Assembly: GCF_027244095.1 (NCBI RefSeq)
Contig: NC_069660.1
Coordinates: 137,381,834-137,445,833, forward strand
Length of the DNA: 64,000 nucleotides
Reading direction: 5' to 3'
Origin: Hemicordylus capensis
Lineage: Eukaryota; Chordata; Lepidosauria; Squamata; Cordylidae
Below the pieces are notes generated by a model, which made no database searches, had not been told where the DNA came from, and worked only from the letters and a program-made list of their open reading frames with translations. Within the stretch, counting starts at the first letter, position 1, and every line of letters begins with the position of its first letter. The translations under genes and the position numbers were made by a program. Positions 1 through 12,494 of this stretch are shown piece after piece.

Positions 1-300
1 TGGCCATCACCATACCCTGTGGCAGAGAATTCCATAGGTTAGTTATGCACTGTGTGAAAAAGTAGTTCCTTTTGTCGGTCCTGATTTTCCTGACCTTCAG
101 TTTCATGGGATGACCCCTGATTCTAGTGTTGTGAGAGAGGGTGAAAAACTTCTTTGTCTACTTTTTTCCATGCATAATTTTATATACCTCTATCAAGTCT
201 CCCCACAGTCACCTCTTTTCCAAACTAAAGAGCCCCAGATCTGTTTGAAGGATATTGTTTTCTGATGCTACTGTTCAATTTTTTAAACTAAGAATTTAAC
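1..300 (-). mobile_element. CR1 LINE 3' end, truncated by window edge
   Basis: Read on the minus strand this is the conserved CR1 region just past the reverse transcriptase. On the plus strand it shows the stretch about small clotted phrases common to amniote CR1 3' ends, such as tataatttt-like and ctctatcaagtctcccc (near 190-207), followed by a T-rich tract and ctaaagagcccc. The same block recurs inside the longer CR1 copy near 38160-38260, which supports the assignment. The copy runs off the left edge, so its 5' extent is unknown. Confidence 0.7.
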
Positions 301-892
301 CAATTATTCTCAATATGGTTTCCAATCTCTGTAAGCCACCTTCAGTATGTGTATAGAAAAGTGGGATATAGTAAACAATACATACTACGTGGCATCCTAA
401 CAGTACATGTATACGGCATCTTTTCCGCCACCTCCTCCTCATCCCTGCAGCCTCCCAAAAGCTGCTTCTGAGGACCAGAGGCCATTGGGAACAGTAGGGA
501 GTTGGCACTAGGGGATTCTCTTTCCCCCTGCAGCCCCCCACATCACATCTCACACCATTCTCAAAGATGCCCTCACCCTCAGGAGCAGCTTCTCAGGAGC
601 TTGGGGGAACATCAAGCAAGAAGGGGCAAGGAAGATGCCTTGCATGACCAGCAGTACACTTGCAGTAGCTGAGATGCCACCCCAAATCTCAGCCCAAGCC
701 CTGCATCTGCAGAGTTTGAGCTGAGAGAGAGTGTCCAGACATGTAATATCGCCACACTATTAGTTCAAATGTTCACTGTTGTAATCAAAGTGTCTGTTGT
801 AATGCAAGTCTTAGTACTTTATATAGTGCTTTTCCCAAAGTAATATTGAAATTATGGTATTTTAATTTTATTTTGTTGTGTATTACAGAAAT
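301..892. other. No gene seen; unique-looking sequence
   Basis: The open frames here are short and have no recognisable domain or splice context. Nothing repeat-like stands out apart from an A/T-rich end at 850-890. It lies in or beyond CAMSAP2 intron 2. Confidence 0.5.
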
Positions 893-896
893 ATTG

Positions 897-1001
897 GGTA
901 GCATCCAGATGAAGTTAGTCATGATTAAAGACCACTGATGTCAATGAGAAGTCCTATCAATTTAAATTGGACTTAGCCATGCCTTAGTCTTGATGCCACC
1001 C
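897..1001. mobile_element. Palindromic MITE (agcatccaga/tagtcatga family)
   Basis: The left half contains agcatccagatgaagttagt and the right half ends with ttagtcttgatgccaccc, which is roughly the reverse complement. A second copy with the same inverted layout lies at 24288-24412. The middle carries the phrase about same-strand caatgagaagtcc, widespread in amniote palindromic elements. The superfamily is not certain. Confidence 0.45.
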
Positions 1002-1239
1002 ATGTTTTTTATGTTAGTAATGCAAGATTTCCAACCAACTAAAATTAAAATTCATTGGATTGCGGCTGTGTTTTTTATGATCTGAAAAAGCAAGAGGTAA
1101 GGATATTTTTAAAAAATTGTTGTAAATTATATGTTGGGTGAAGTTGCTTTCTAAGAGGGCTCAGCCCCCAGAAGTATTAGAGTTGTTTTTTCATTTCAAT
1201 TATTGTAAGTATTGTATATTAACAAAGACTAGCTGGGCC

Positions 1240-1525
1240 GGGCACAGAGCATCTGCGCCTCCGGCTGGCCCACCCACCCACCACCACCTTTTCCTTACCC
1301 CCCGCCACTTTCTCCCCCCCCCTGCTTTCTGGCCAGCCTGCTTCTTCTCCCTCCTCCACCCGATTCTCCACCCCCCTGTGCCACTGCTGCTTTTAGGCTG
1401 GTGGGCTGGCTGGCCCGCTGCTCCCCCCCGGCCCACTTCTCGGCCAGCCAGTTACTTCCCCCCCCACTGCTTTCTATCTGGCAGCCAGCCACCCGCTGCT
1501 TCCCTCCCACCTGTATCCGTGGCTG
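1240..1525. repeat. Pyrimidine-rich degenerate tandem repeat
   Basis: The plus strand is dominated by C and T and repeats a loose unit of about 45-60 bases built around ctttctggccagcc and ctgcttc (for example near 1326, 1432 and 1478). The long open frames on both strands come from the low complexity and are not genes. Confidence 0.5.
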
Positions 1526-1559
1526 TTTGGTAGCTCTCTGAACCCTCGCGAGAGCTGCC

Positions 1560-3540
1560 ACGCATGGGATTAGCTGCAGGTATATCTTAGAAAATTAACT
1601 ATATAAAAGATATTGGAGATCGCTGAGATTGAACATTGTTGCTAAAGTGCAAGCAGCTTTCTGAAATAGTTTATACAAATAAAATAATCTACACAAGAAG
1701 GTCAAATTCCCAAAGACAGATACTAAAAATCCTCTAGGTATTTACTTAAGATGTTTAAATATAGCTGTATGTGACATCTATGTAACAAAAGACATCGATG
1801 CCCTTGTACTTATTCACCAGGGCAGATAATTCAACTGTTCTAGTTTGATTTGAAATGTAGACTAAAGTATCACAAATCAATTCATAGATTAGGCACACCG
1901 CTTGCAAATATGCTGGAATACTACTAAGTAGAACATTAATAGCAACATAACATTGATTATACTGAAATGATCAATCAAGGTGGTATGTGATTCAACTTTC
2001 CTGACTGCCTGGAGATGTCTAGTGACGCTGACTTTCAATATATAACTTAGCATATACCAAAGGTCTTAGAAGGAGGCAAGGTGAACAGGGAAAACACAGT
2101 TTCATAGATATTTACAGTGGGATATCTCCCCCCCCCCCATGTTTAGTGGAGTTGTGGTATTCTCAAGGTTAATAACTCAGATCATGGTAAGGGTCCACCT
2201 TAGAGTTCATGGTATTTTTAGTTGAACTAAGAATAAAGTTCTCAGAAGGAGATTGTGACATGATGAAAAAACCCATGGCCAGGGGCTACATGCTGTGTAC
2301 TTGCAAAATGAGCATATTTGCATAATCTCTTCTATTTTGCCTGTCATGGCGACAAGAGTGCTGAAGCCGTACTGCCAACCACTGGAAATCTTTATTCAGC
2401 CAAATTCATCAAACATTGTCCACGTACATCCAAGCACCTTTGCAGGGCTAGAAACTTGCTTTAAAAATAAAATCTAAGAAAGCATCCAGTACAACATTCT
2501 GTGCCTTTTCTCTTTTCCTGAAACAGTGTGCTATAACACACAGCCTTACTTATGACCTCTCAAAGCCCTCCTATTCTAGTTAAAAAAGAGAGAGAGACTA
2601 TTTTCTTCTGTGAGGGGATACACTCCTACTCACCTCTCTATACCTTCACAGCTTATGCCTTGCCATTCACATATTTCATTATGAGCTTTTCTAAATCCCC
2701 ACTCCTTACCTTCAGCTTCCCCTACACCAAGACAAGCAGAGAGAGCGCGAGAGACAAATTAGAGACACTCCCTTTTTACCCATAACTGCCCTTTGCCTAT
2801 ATGCAGAGCTGAGAAGCAAAGACAAAGAGAAGAAAGGCAATGAGACAGGGTGGAGGAGAGATGAAGGGGAAGATTTTCAAATATGGGGGATTGGACATAA
2901 CCATACAGACATCTGGTCCAACCTCTTGGCATTGCAAGCAAGATGCTCCATACCAAGCATGCTTCAGAGATCAGCCTACAACACAGACAGCAGCCGCCTA
3001 GCAAAAGGTAATCCAGGCAACAGTGTACGATGAGCAGTGGAAAGAACAAGTTAGTACTGCAAGACAAACCCAGATGGCAACATATGATGAGAAGACAACC
3101 AACATGTAGAAAATTCCTCTACCATCTGTCAGACAAGCAGCCTATCCTCATCGGATTTTCTTCTTCATATGTTGATACCAGACAAACCCAGGTACTACTA
3201 ATCACTGAATGTTTTACCTAGCCTTCTTCAGATGTTCAAGGGTTGTCAGTGAATATAGATTGATAGGAGGAGTGGTGTTTGGTGCCAGACTCCACCACAC
3301 CCTACCCATGTTTTACAGCATACAGTAGACATGTGACAAAATGCACACAAGGGGGGGTGTGTGTCTTGTCACTCTAGAGATGTTCAGCCCTGCCCTCCGA
3401 ATGTCTGAAGAGAACTAAAATCAGGAAAAAGGAAATGTAATTTTCCCTGGCTGTTCAGCCACTGTTGAAGTTCCCAATAAAAACCATTCATCAATTAATC
3501 TGGCCTAGAATTTTATATCTCCCCTTCTAGAAGGATGAAG
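1560..3540. other. No gene seen
   Basis: Only short open frames without family resemblance are present. There is a C-homopolymer at about 2128-2139 and G-runs near 3352. No LINE or SINE could be identified with confidence. Confidence 0.45.
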
Positions 3541-3545
3541 TCACC

Positions 3546-3790
3546 TAATGGCTCAGCGGGGAAGCAACCAGCCTAGAGAACAGGAGGCTGCTGAATCCCC
3601 GCTGGTGTGTTTCCCAGAATATGGAACACTCTTATATCAGGCAGCAGCGATATAGGAAGGTGCTGAAAGGCATCTCATACTATGCGGGAGATGGCAATGG
3701 AAAAGCCCTCCTATATTCTACCAAGAAAACCACATGGCTCTGTGGTCGCCAGGAGTAGACACTAACTCAATGGCACAACCTTTCCTTTCC
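3546..3790 (+). mobile_element. Sauria-type SINE (tRNA head, Bov-B-like tail)
   Basis: The head resembles a tRNA promoter: an A-box-like ggctcagcgggg and a B-box-like region ending gctgaatcccc. The body contains gcagcagcgatataggaagg and gcatctcatac, and the tail contains tctgtggtcgccaggagt and then actcaatggcac before a cctttcctttcctt end. This tail matches the Bov-B/RTE 3' end used by squamate SINEs. Antisense copies of the same family occur at 14195, 31108 and 55925. Confidence 0.8.
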
Positions 3791-4762
3791 TTCTGGAAGG
3801 GGAAATAAGGTGGAAGGCACATGTAATATGCAGAGGGTGCACTCACAGCACTGCAATCATTCTGTGAGCTCTGTTTTTATATCAATCATCTCTAGCATAC
3901 TAGTTAATCAAGGCTGACCACCTTCCCCCTCCCTCTCTATTCATTACTGCTACATTCTCCTCTGCTGGGGAAACTCATGCCCTCCTCCTGCCTGCTGCTT
4001 GGAATGGAAGTGGCACAAAGTGGCACACACTTTGTTTCCCAGAGAGAAAGGAAACAGAAGTGACCAGGCAGGAAAACATGTAGGATGGGGTAAGAAGTAC
4101 ATATCAATGCTCAGTTTGCTGGAATGCTCTAACCAGACATTTATATAGAAACAGAGCTCATGGCGCACTCACAGTGCAGTGAGCTCTCAGAATATTGCAT
4201 GCACCTTCAGCCTAGCTGTCTATTACTGCACCATCACCACCACCATTATGGGCTGGTAGTCACACAACCCTGACATGACAAAAGTAACTCACTATATTGA
4301 ATCTGGTTGCAAACCCATATGTATAAACAGCAGCAACAGATGGGGTGGAATTTAGGCTGAGGAGAGGCATGATCAAACTAGAAGAAGGAAGATGATTGCT
4401 CTTAACCAGTCACAGAAATATATCACCACAGAATGGCATCACATCAACCATTCACATAATGCCTACAATCAATTTAACATATCCTTCATAAGTGTGGATT
4501 AGGCAAGTTTCCATCACTGTGTGACCTTGGATTCATACTGAAGTCATCTGATCATCTGGGGGACTTTGTATGTGCAGAAAGGCAGCCAGGACTCCCCCTC
4601 TATCAATCCAGTTCAGAAAGTGTGTGCACAAACTACAAGGTTCACACAAACTAGTGTAATGATAGCACAAAAGCCTGGCCCACCACAATAAAAAGCTGCT
4701 TCAGAGCAGATGCAATTTGGAGCAGAGAAGCAGAGGGAGGGTTACTTAACCATTCTCATGAC
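3791..4762. other. No gene seen
   Basis: Open frames are short and unconvincing. No repeat was recognised in this interval. Confidence 0.4.
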
Positions 4763-5093
4763 CAGTGTTCCCTTTAACAGGGCTTCCTAGATGTTGTGGG
4801 CTACAACTCCCATAATTCCCAAAGGCCACTGCAGCTCAGTGTTCCCTCTAAGGTGTGCACATGTGCGCGCACTCACACGGTTTTTGATGTCTGCTCAGTT
4901 AATTTTAGATCCCGCTCAGGTTGAATCAGGAAGGTCCCACTCTGAATACATGTGCACACACAATACCTTGATACTGCCACTCAGAACAAAACTCATTGCA
5001 CACAGAGATGAAATTTTTTTAGAGAGAACAAGGCTGAGGATGCTGGGAGTTGCAGTCAAAAACATCTGGGAATCCCTGTTACAGGGAGCACTG
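4763..5093. mobile_element. hAT-type MITE with 8-bp target duplication, hosting a second MITE
   Basis: The ends are inverted: CAGTGTTCCCTTTAACAGGG on the left and, on the opposite strand, CAGTGCTCCCTGTAACAGGG on the right. The flanks are ctcatgac (4755-4762) and gtcatgac (5094-5101), a 7 of 8 match, as expected for hAT target duplications. The arms also share the phrases ggctacaactccca and ggagttgcagtc in inverted orientation. The middle is occupied by another element (4837-5030). Confidence 0.75.
4837..5030 (+). mobile_element. Nested hAT-type MITE (CAGTGTTCCCTCTAA family)
   Basis: It begins CAGTGTTCCCTCTAAGGTGT and ends near ttagagagaaca, the inverted match with the last bases eroded. The body, including gtctgctcagttaatttt and gaatcaggaaggtccca, recurs in opposite orientation at 40571-40767. 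It sits inside the outer MITE, so it inserted later. Confidence 0.7.
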
Positions 5094-6430
5094 GTCATGA
5101 CCCCATTCTCCACTTCCACAAACCCCCTTTCAAAGTGGTTTTTCATGCAAAAAGGCGTTGTTGAGTTATGTTGTATGCACTTAAAATGCAGCTAACACAG
5201 ACAGTCTGTGTGTACAGTCATATGTGTCCACACTCATTTTACTTGACTATTTTTTGGAATAAAGTAGTAAGAATTACATTTGGTATAGGCATGTGTGCCT
5301 ATGCCACACAGTCACCTTGTACACAAAGTGAGAGGACACATGTGCCTCCAAACCAGCTCTGCATACAAAATTTCCAGTCACTGACCTGACCCTAAGTGGA
5401 GCAGAAGACTATAGCAGAGGTTGTTTTCATACAGAAGACATAGTAAGAGATAAATCCTAGAAGAATTACAAATTGACCTAGAAGAAATAAATAAATCATA
5501 GGATACAATATTTATTGTTGTTCCACAGCTTGCATGCTATGCCTACGTTCTGTTAAAGATACCATATTAACTTTAGCAATTACAAAGGATGGTCCTCACT
5601 GCTAATTGCATTATAATGAAACTCTCCCTTCTTCCAACTATTCCTATTCTAACAACATAGCCTTTGAGAAATGAGAGGCAATCTGGAGAAAACATCCGCT
5701 ATAGCATAATAATTGTTCCTAATGCATATTCAAACCTGGATTACCCAAGCAGCTTTAGCAGCTTTTTTGCCCTGGCTTAGGCCTCTCTAACAAGATAACT
5801 GGAAAGAGCATACGACTTATTTAGGCCTTTGGTCAGCACAAAGACAAGTTTTGTCAGACACTAAGCCATGTACTGTAGATCCTGAAAAGTTACTCTATTC
5901 CGAGTCATACTCTGGCCCATACATTTGAATATATATAGACGTTGCATAGTTGCAGACCAGGGTTCAATACCACTTAAACATTTATGGCAACACTGCATGC
6001 TGGTGTCACATTTAAGCATCCTTAGTCATTTCATCTAGTCTAAACTGTTGGATATGGAGGCCTTGTCACTTTAACACACATACAGAGAACATTCTTAAAA
6101 TTGTTCCTAAGAAATCAGAAAAAATCTGTTCATGTACCTTGCAGAAGCAACATGGGCTGTTTTCCCTTGATGATATTAAGGTGACTATGGCTTGGTTCAG
6201 ACATGACACTAATCTATATGTCTGGTGTTACAGACCTAACGTCTAGACTGAGGCACTGTTTGAAGATATGCAATAACCGCAAGTAGAAACATCAGTTTCC
6301 AAGAGAAGAGATTTGTAGCTCAAACCAGGTTTGCAAGCCATGCATCTTCTGTCAGAAATGGACTATATTCAATATCAAAATATAGAAGTGTGCACACTAA
6401 TTATGTTTAACAATTAGGATGAGATTTTGT
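5094..6430. other. No gene seen
   Basis: No coding exon or clear element was found. The stretch about 6190-6360 has phrases such as ggttcagacatgacacta that recall palindromic MITEs near 12.5 kb and 14.7 kb, but its ends could not be set. Confidence 0.35.
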
Positions 6431-6439
6431 ATACAGATG

Positions 6440-7262
6440 GCCCTTGTTATTTGTAGACTCAGTATCCATGGTTTCATGAATCCGTGATGGGTCTTAGAGA
6501 CCCAGTTTCATTATCCATGGGTAGAAAAGTAGGTGAAATTTGCCTACCCGCAGTTTTGAGTGGCTTGAAATGACCTGGAAATGATTTCCAGTGTCATTTC
6601 TGGCTGCCATTTTCCAGTGGAGAGTCATTCTGTGGCTTTTTAAACAATGTTTTTTAAAGCAAATATTCAACCATTTTGGGGGGTTGGGGGGCATTGCTGG
6701 AGACCTGGAGAATAAGGTACTAGAGATGTGTACAAACTGTGGCAGCGAGGCACAGAACATTGAAGCAAGGAGAGCAAGTCCTTATCTGCTCTCCATCGAC
6801 CCATGCAGCTTCCTGCTTGGGCAGCACACATCCCTAGAAGCAAGTGGCATCAGCACGCACATGGTGTCCATGCATGCACGGGCACCATTTGCATGGTCAG
6901 CATGGTGTTACTGACCACATAAATGGTGCCTGCGGATGTGAGGACACCATGTTCATGCTGACACTGTGTGGTTCTTCTAGGGATGTGTGCCACCCCATCA
7001 GGAAGCTGCATGGAATGGCGAAGAGCTGGTAAGGACCTGCTTGCTTCTTTCTTCAAGCTCCTGTGCCCCGCTGCTTAAATGTGCTCAAACCGCAGTTCGT
7101 GCACATCCCTATAAAGTATTATCCTTTTCTTCTCTTATTTCTGCCCCCCTTGATTTTTTGGCCCCCCTTTTTGTTGGGAACTTAATGCCCCAAATCCTGC
7201 TGACTCAAGGTTTAATTATTCGGGGTTTCCTTATTCACATCTATAGGCAAGAATGGAACCCC
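6440..7262. mobile_element. Possible DNA transposon fossil split by an inserted MITE
   Basis: The left part (6440-6720, gtatccatggtttcatg) and the right part (7112-7262, cggggtttccttattcac) look like opposite ends of one non-autonomous DNA transposon related to elements with a cc-gcggtttc-like terminus. The inverted match is weak. The stretch between them is a separate element. Confidence 0.3.
6721..7111. mobile_element. MITE with TAGGGATGTGCAC termini
   Basis: It begins TAGAGATGTGTACAAACTG and ends so that the opposite strand reads TAGGGATGTGCACGAACTGC. The termini are therefore inverted repeats of about 19 bases, beside a TA dinucleotide. The interior is itself partly palindromic, with aggacaccatgt matched by atggtgtcc. 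Related termini occur at 29672, 12077 and 59715. Confidence 0.6.
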
Positions 7263-7379
7263 CACATTTCTCTGTGTTTGGAGAAAGGGCTATGCTGCAG
7301 TCAGCATGAGCCATTCCTTTGGGGCAATATCCTGTGCAAATACGTTTACATTTATTTGCCCACTCCATTTAACTGACTT

Positions 7380-7505
7380 TGATTATAACAAATCATTCTA
7401 TTCATCTTTAACAGATTAGGCAGTGGAATGATTTGCCAAAGGCTACCTAAGGATCTCCCCGTTTGAGCTGGGATTTGAATTTAGTTCACTCATCACTGCC
7501 CATAC
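7380..7505 (+). mobile_element. MIR/CORE-SINE-like fragment
   Basis: The order aatgatttgccaaaggctac, then gagctgggatttgaattt, then ttcactca is that of the MIR class of old tRNA-derived SINEs. It is short and diverged. Confidence 0.45.
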
Positions 7506-7509
7506 CCTT

Positions 7510-9200
7510 GCTATGCACAAAAAAGATGTTTCATCTGGATATGTCATCAGTTAATTGAGATCACCATTGCCTCCTAGTTTTATGTTGAGCTGTTGCACTT
7601 ATCCTCAACTGCCAATTTGGTCCTGGATACTATATAACCTCAGCCAACAAAAGCTACACTGCAGGAAGCACCACAGAGTGCCTAATCTGCTTAAGGATTC
7701 TACCTTAAGCTTTCATATATTCAATAAAAGTTAACTGAAGACAAAATTAAGGGAGAAATATTATACAGGGGTATTTGCATATTTTACCAATTTACAAATA
7801 TTCTTCAGTAATAATGACCATCTATCATTTTATTAGCTCTATTTAATATGACACACATGGCAAGCCATTATGAAGATCATAGTCAACTCAGGGTTGTAGA
7901 AAATTCAAAATGTTTAGTGATTTTCCAAAAAGGAATTACAGCTCTTCATCTGGTGAAGGAACTGAAAATAATTTCAGCTGATATTGTATGCTGCATTCTT
8001 TTATACATTGGAAATGGATGCAACTTGAAAACAAGGAGATCTTATTTGAAAGTATACCTGATTAAAATGAATTGAAAGAGCTTTGGGGGACTGGGAGATG
8101 CCTTAATGTATCAAATCAATTTTAACTAAAATCTAGATCCCAAAGTGTGATGCATTTAGCTGAACAAGTAAAACATGGATCTTTCTTCTGCAAAATGGAA
8201 GGAGAAAGGTACAAGTAGATACTGGTTAAATAAGTTATCTGGAAGTCAAGTTCATAGTAAAAGTCAGTTTGTGCAAAGACAATTTATTAGGTTATTACTT
8301 AGGCCAGACTGACCAGTCTTGTGTGTTTTGCTGGCTGTTTTCCCATTAAAATCTCAGATGGTCCACTGACGCATTTTACATTTACAAAGTGAAATGCTTA
8401 CTTGGGATTTCTCAACTGATAAGGTTAATCTGTGTTAAGTGATGGAACATGCACTGTTGCTTAAGAAAAACAAGTGCTTTGCTGGATTAGAACCATTTTG
8501 TTCAGCTAGAAAGTACTAGTTGGTCCAAGACCTACCAGGCTCCACCCCTAACATAAGCAACAAAACACACAAGAACATGCACACACCACTGCAGACAACT
8601 ACAGCAGGAAGTGCAGAGGTTTGGGGATGTTCATGAGCATGACCCAGATCTAAATCCCTGCTCAACCATGAAGCTCACTGGATAGCCTCGGGCAGGTCTC
8701 TCTCTCAGTCTCATCTATCTCATAATTACATCAAGGGTTCACCAAGTTGACTGGGCACTGGCATACTTTTTGTCTGCCGTGGATACACAAGCAGCAACAA
8801 GAATGTTAATGTAATGTTGTGAATACAATGTAGCAGCAGTCAGTATAATATAATGTGTAACTGCAGCCAATATGAGGTATGAATTACTAGTGTCACAAGT
8901 ATAATACGAAGCAGACTCCTTGTAGTGGTCATGGCACAGGGCTCAGTGTCAGAATCCAAGGTGCCATGAGCAATCTGTGCATTGTACAGTTTGCAGTATT
9001 TTTAGCGGATACAGACAATGAAAGGGACCCAGTCTTCAGTATTTTGAATTAAATATCAATTACTGATATGAATCTGGGTAGTAAGTTCTATGTTGTCCTT
9101 TCTCTTCCAAAGGCAAAGCTGTCGCTGTTTTAAGAACCCTGGAGAGCACTTAACTGTTATCACACAAACTTTGCCTGAGATACCAAGAGCAGCTGCCAAA
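7510..9200. other. No gene seen; one SINE scrap near 8640-8730
   Basis: At about 8640-8730 the words ctcaaccatgaagctcactg and cgggcaggtctctctctcag match the family that is intact at 16181-16380, but only part is left. The rest shows no exon or element I can support. Confidence 0.4.
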
Positions 9201-9214
9201 GTCATATTTATTTA

Positions 9215-9612
9215 TCATATTTATCAATGGCTTGGGTCTGGGTAATTAAGGGAGTGCCTTTGTCATGAACCCTGTCACCTATTAAGATCATCTGGAGGGG
9301 TCTGGTTACGGTTTCCGCTGGCTCATTCAGTGGTGACTTGGGACCGGGACTTCTCCATGGCTGCCCCAAGGCTCTGGAATACACTCCCTGTTGAAATAAG
9401 AGCCTCTCCTTCTCTGTTTGCTTTTAGGAAGACCCTCAAGATGTACCTGTTTTCCCAGGCTTTTAACTGAAATTTTAAATTATTTAGTATGTTTTCATCT
9501 TCTGAGATTGTTTTGGCTTGTTTTGTTTTACACTCACTATTTTTTTTAACTTTGTACACCACCTAGAGATGTCTATATCAGGAGGTATAGAAATATGATA
9601 AATAAATATAAC
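9215..9612 (+). mobile_element. L2-clade LINE 3' end
   Basis: The plus strand reads through the C-terminal end of an L2-type ORF2, with MAAPRLWNTLPVEI followed by a Phe/Lys-rich stretch and LFSQAFN, then a stop. The 3' UTR is short and ends ggtatagaaatatgataaata. A minus-strand 79-codon frame over the same place is a shadow. Confidence 0.8.
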
Positions 9613-9943
9613 TACATTTATCCATAAAAGATTCAGATGTGTAAATCAGAATGAAAAAACTTGACTCCAAACCTCACTCATATCTAATATTCTCTAAGTC
9701 AGTAACAGAAGAAGTGATTGGTTCATACCTCTAAAGTCATTTAAAGAGTGACAGACGAGATACTCTCTTTATAGTCCTGACAGAATAAAGGAGCCAGTTC
9801 AAGGCCCTTTTTAATCCCCTGGGAATAAGAGACTACAGCCTAAACATCCATGACACCTCTTCATCTGATCTCCTTCATGGTTTCTCATTTGTTCTTATCT
9901 ATTATAACAGTTCAGCAGTAATTTGTTATGGTGGTTACTCAAT

Positions 9944-9970
9944 TCCCCCCCCACCCCCCCTGGGGGGGGG
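9944..9970. repeat. C-run/G-run inverted repeat
   Basis: Two C-runs are followed directly by T and about ten G, so the strand can fold back on itself or form a G-quadruplex on either strand. Such tracts are often misread in assemblies. Confidence 0.7.
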
Positions 9971-10689
9971 TAAGGTGAAGGAGACAGAACACAAACAGCA
10001 ACTTAAAGTTCAATAGTTCTCTGGTCTGTACTGATAACTGTGCTTCGAAAGCACAAAACCCAGTGGTGCTGGTAATTCCAATGAGAGATTTCTGCACTAG
10101 AATTACAGGAACAGCATTTAACTGTCAAGGCTTTTGTTTCTTTCCTTTGGACTACACAGAGCTTCCAGTGCTCAGTGTGCAGAATTTCATATGTTAAGCA
10201 TCCTAGGGATGCTTCTGATATTTTCTGCTTCAGACACAATGTCTTGCACCATTTCTTAAGCTCCTCACCCAAATCCAATATTTCTTGTCTCTTCTGACTA
10301 CCTAAGCTCAACTTTCAATGCCTTAGTTACTTTTCCTTATCCTTACTAAAATAAAAAATAGGTATACTTGTATCTGAACAGAACTATGCACCACACACAC
10401 ATGAAAACATTAATTTGCATGAATCATTCTGTGTGCAGAACCCAAAACATCAATTTTGTGGAACAGGGCACACACAGTCTTGCTAACAGTTTGCATGCTG
10501 CTAGAATACTTGTCACAAAGGCTCTGAACAAAGAGGCTAAACTTCTCAAGTGGGAAGTGTTGGTTCCACTAGTCATTATTAGCACAGCAAACACTAAAGG
10601 CTATTAACACATACTGGGAGATATGAAGAGGACATAAGTTGTTTCCCTTATACCCAGTACCCCTCTGTGAGGATGGGAAATTTTTGTCT

Positions 10690-10860
10690 TGATATTAATT
10701 TTATTTTTATTTATATACCACCCTTCGCCCTAAGACCCCAGAGCGGTTAACTATTTTTAATTATAAAAGTAATTTAAAACCAACAAAAAATACAGCTTTA
10801 AAGTTTAAGAGCAGCAAAAGACAGCTCACTGGCCAGAAACCTGGACAGAAAGAGGTTAGT
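10690..10860 (-). mobile_element. L2-type LINE 3' tail
   Basis: The plus strand begins with the A/T-rich tail, then tataccacccttcgccc and agagcggttaact. This is the reversed version of the L2 3' UTR word order (ccgctctgg...gggcgaagggtggtata). Only about 170 bases remain. Confidence 0.6.
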
Positions 10861-12070
10861 TGGGAGTCAAGCCTCAGGCAATTCTCACAATGCAATTATT
10901 TAACACTCCCTGCTCTGCTTGGAACACACCATACAATGGAACAGACAACTCCTGCTAATGTCCTTCTGATTAGGTTCCTTGGGTAGTTTAGAGAACCATC
11001 AGACAACAGAATGCCAACCAAGTACACAGAAACTAGACACACTATTGAATCCACCCCATATACAACAAAAGATTGTAAATAGACAGTACAGGCTGTATAC
11101 AACCTATCAATATCTGATATTGTGTTATTGATAAAGCTGGAAAATCTAGGTCATGGGGCTTATCTTAGATTAACCAGCATATGTCACATGTTATATGTCC
11201 AATATAGTAAAAAGATACAAGCTCAGTTTTTATTATAGACCTGATCACATAAAGGTTCAGGGAATGGGAGTACAGTACAGAAATCTTAAGGATGCTGCCA
11301 TAGGCTGGAAGGGGATGGGGAGGCAAAAGGCTGACAGTGGAATTTACAGGGCTCAAGAAGGCGGTCATTCACATCACTAGATATCTTAAGCCACTTAAGT
11401 GCTCCATATAAAAGCATAAACTGATATAGGGGGAAATTCTAATCTTTCAATTCCTTATATTCTCAGGTTCATATCATTTCAGGTTTCTTTTAAACTATGG
11501 AAGTTCATTAGCCATAAGCAATTCTATCAGTTACTTTAAGCCAATGGTTTTTGGAAAAAGTCATATCTTCACAACTTAGGCACAGAATTCTTAGAAGCTG
11601 CAACCAATTCTGTTGATGCACTTTCAGTTCATAAGGTTCTGAGCAGTGATGTAGGGAGGCCAGCGGTGGCCCTGATTTAGCCCAACGCCAGAAACCACCA
11701 CCACCCTCCCCCCCGCGAGCCACAGTCCCTGAATCTGATGTCAGCGTATGACACCAGATGCAGGGGCCATGGTTTCGCTTGCAAACGGGGCTGTGCTCCC
11801 CTGTTTGCAAGCAAAATCTGGCCAGCACCGCGTTCGCAGCATGGCCAGGAGTGACTCTTCCTGCTTTACAAGGCTGGGAGACACGTTTCCAACCAAGCTG
11901 GGAAGCCAGTGTTGGTTAAGCTTCTGAAAAACTGGGTCAGATGCATGGGGTGCGGCTAGGGTGCAAGGCGCGACCCCTGAGCGTGGCAGCCTGGGTTCTT
12001 TGAACCCTTTTGCACGATGGTGACTGCCTCGGTTCTGAGCCAGGGTCACATTTGCCAAGTCTTATCACAC
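10861..12070. other. No gene seen
   Basis: Frames of 60-106 codons exist on both strands but overlap each other and have no homologous look. The GC-richer part at 11640-12060 may be an old DNA transposon, but I could not define ends. Confidence 0.35.
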
Positions 12071-12076
12071 AGAAGC

Positions 12077-12267
12077 TAGGGCTATGCATTGAATTGACTC
12101 AATAAGTGGTTTCATCAGATCTTCAGGAAAGATCTTCACCACAAGTACTGTGATGCATTGAGCCGATACCAAAGTATTGATTCAATGTGATCAAATGCAC
12201 AATTTGATCATTAATGGATCAGGATGATATTGATCCTAATCCTGAAACTGCATAATGCACAGGCCTA
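12077..12267. mobile_element. Short MITE with TAGGGCTATGCATT-like ends
   Basis: The left end is TAGGGCTATGCATTGAAT and the right end on the other strand is TAGGCCTGTGCATTATG. The interior repeats tgatcaa-type words in both directions. The termini resemble those of the TAGGGATGTGCAC family at 6721. Confidence 0.45.
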
Positions 12268-12494
12268 ACGGAAACTAAGAGTACACACTGGATGGAAATC
12301 CACATTCCCTCCCAGCTGTGCATTTTGAGGAAATTGGATAATAGCAGACAAGCTTCTTTTTGAGTAAGTGTTCTGAAATAAAAAGCTTCAAGTTCATGTT
12401 GCCTACAGAAAGCCTACCCTCTTCTCAGGATCATGTGCATTCCCCCAATCCTCTATTCTGCATGCCCCAAGAGATCAAAATATTTCACTTTCAT

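Noticed and set aside
1138-1561. 131-codon and other frames in the pyrimidine-rich repeat
   Set aside because: Low complexity on both strands with no domain or splice sites.
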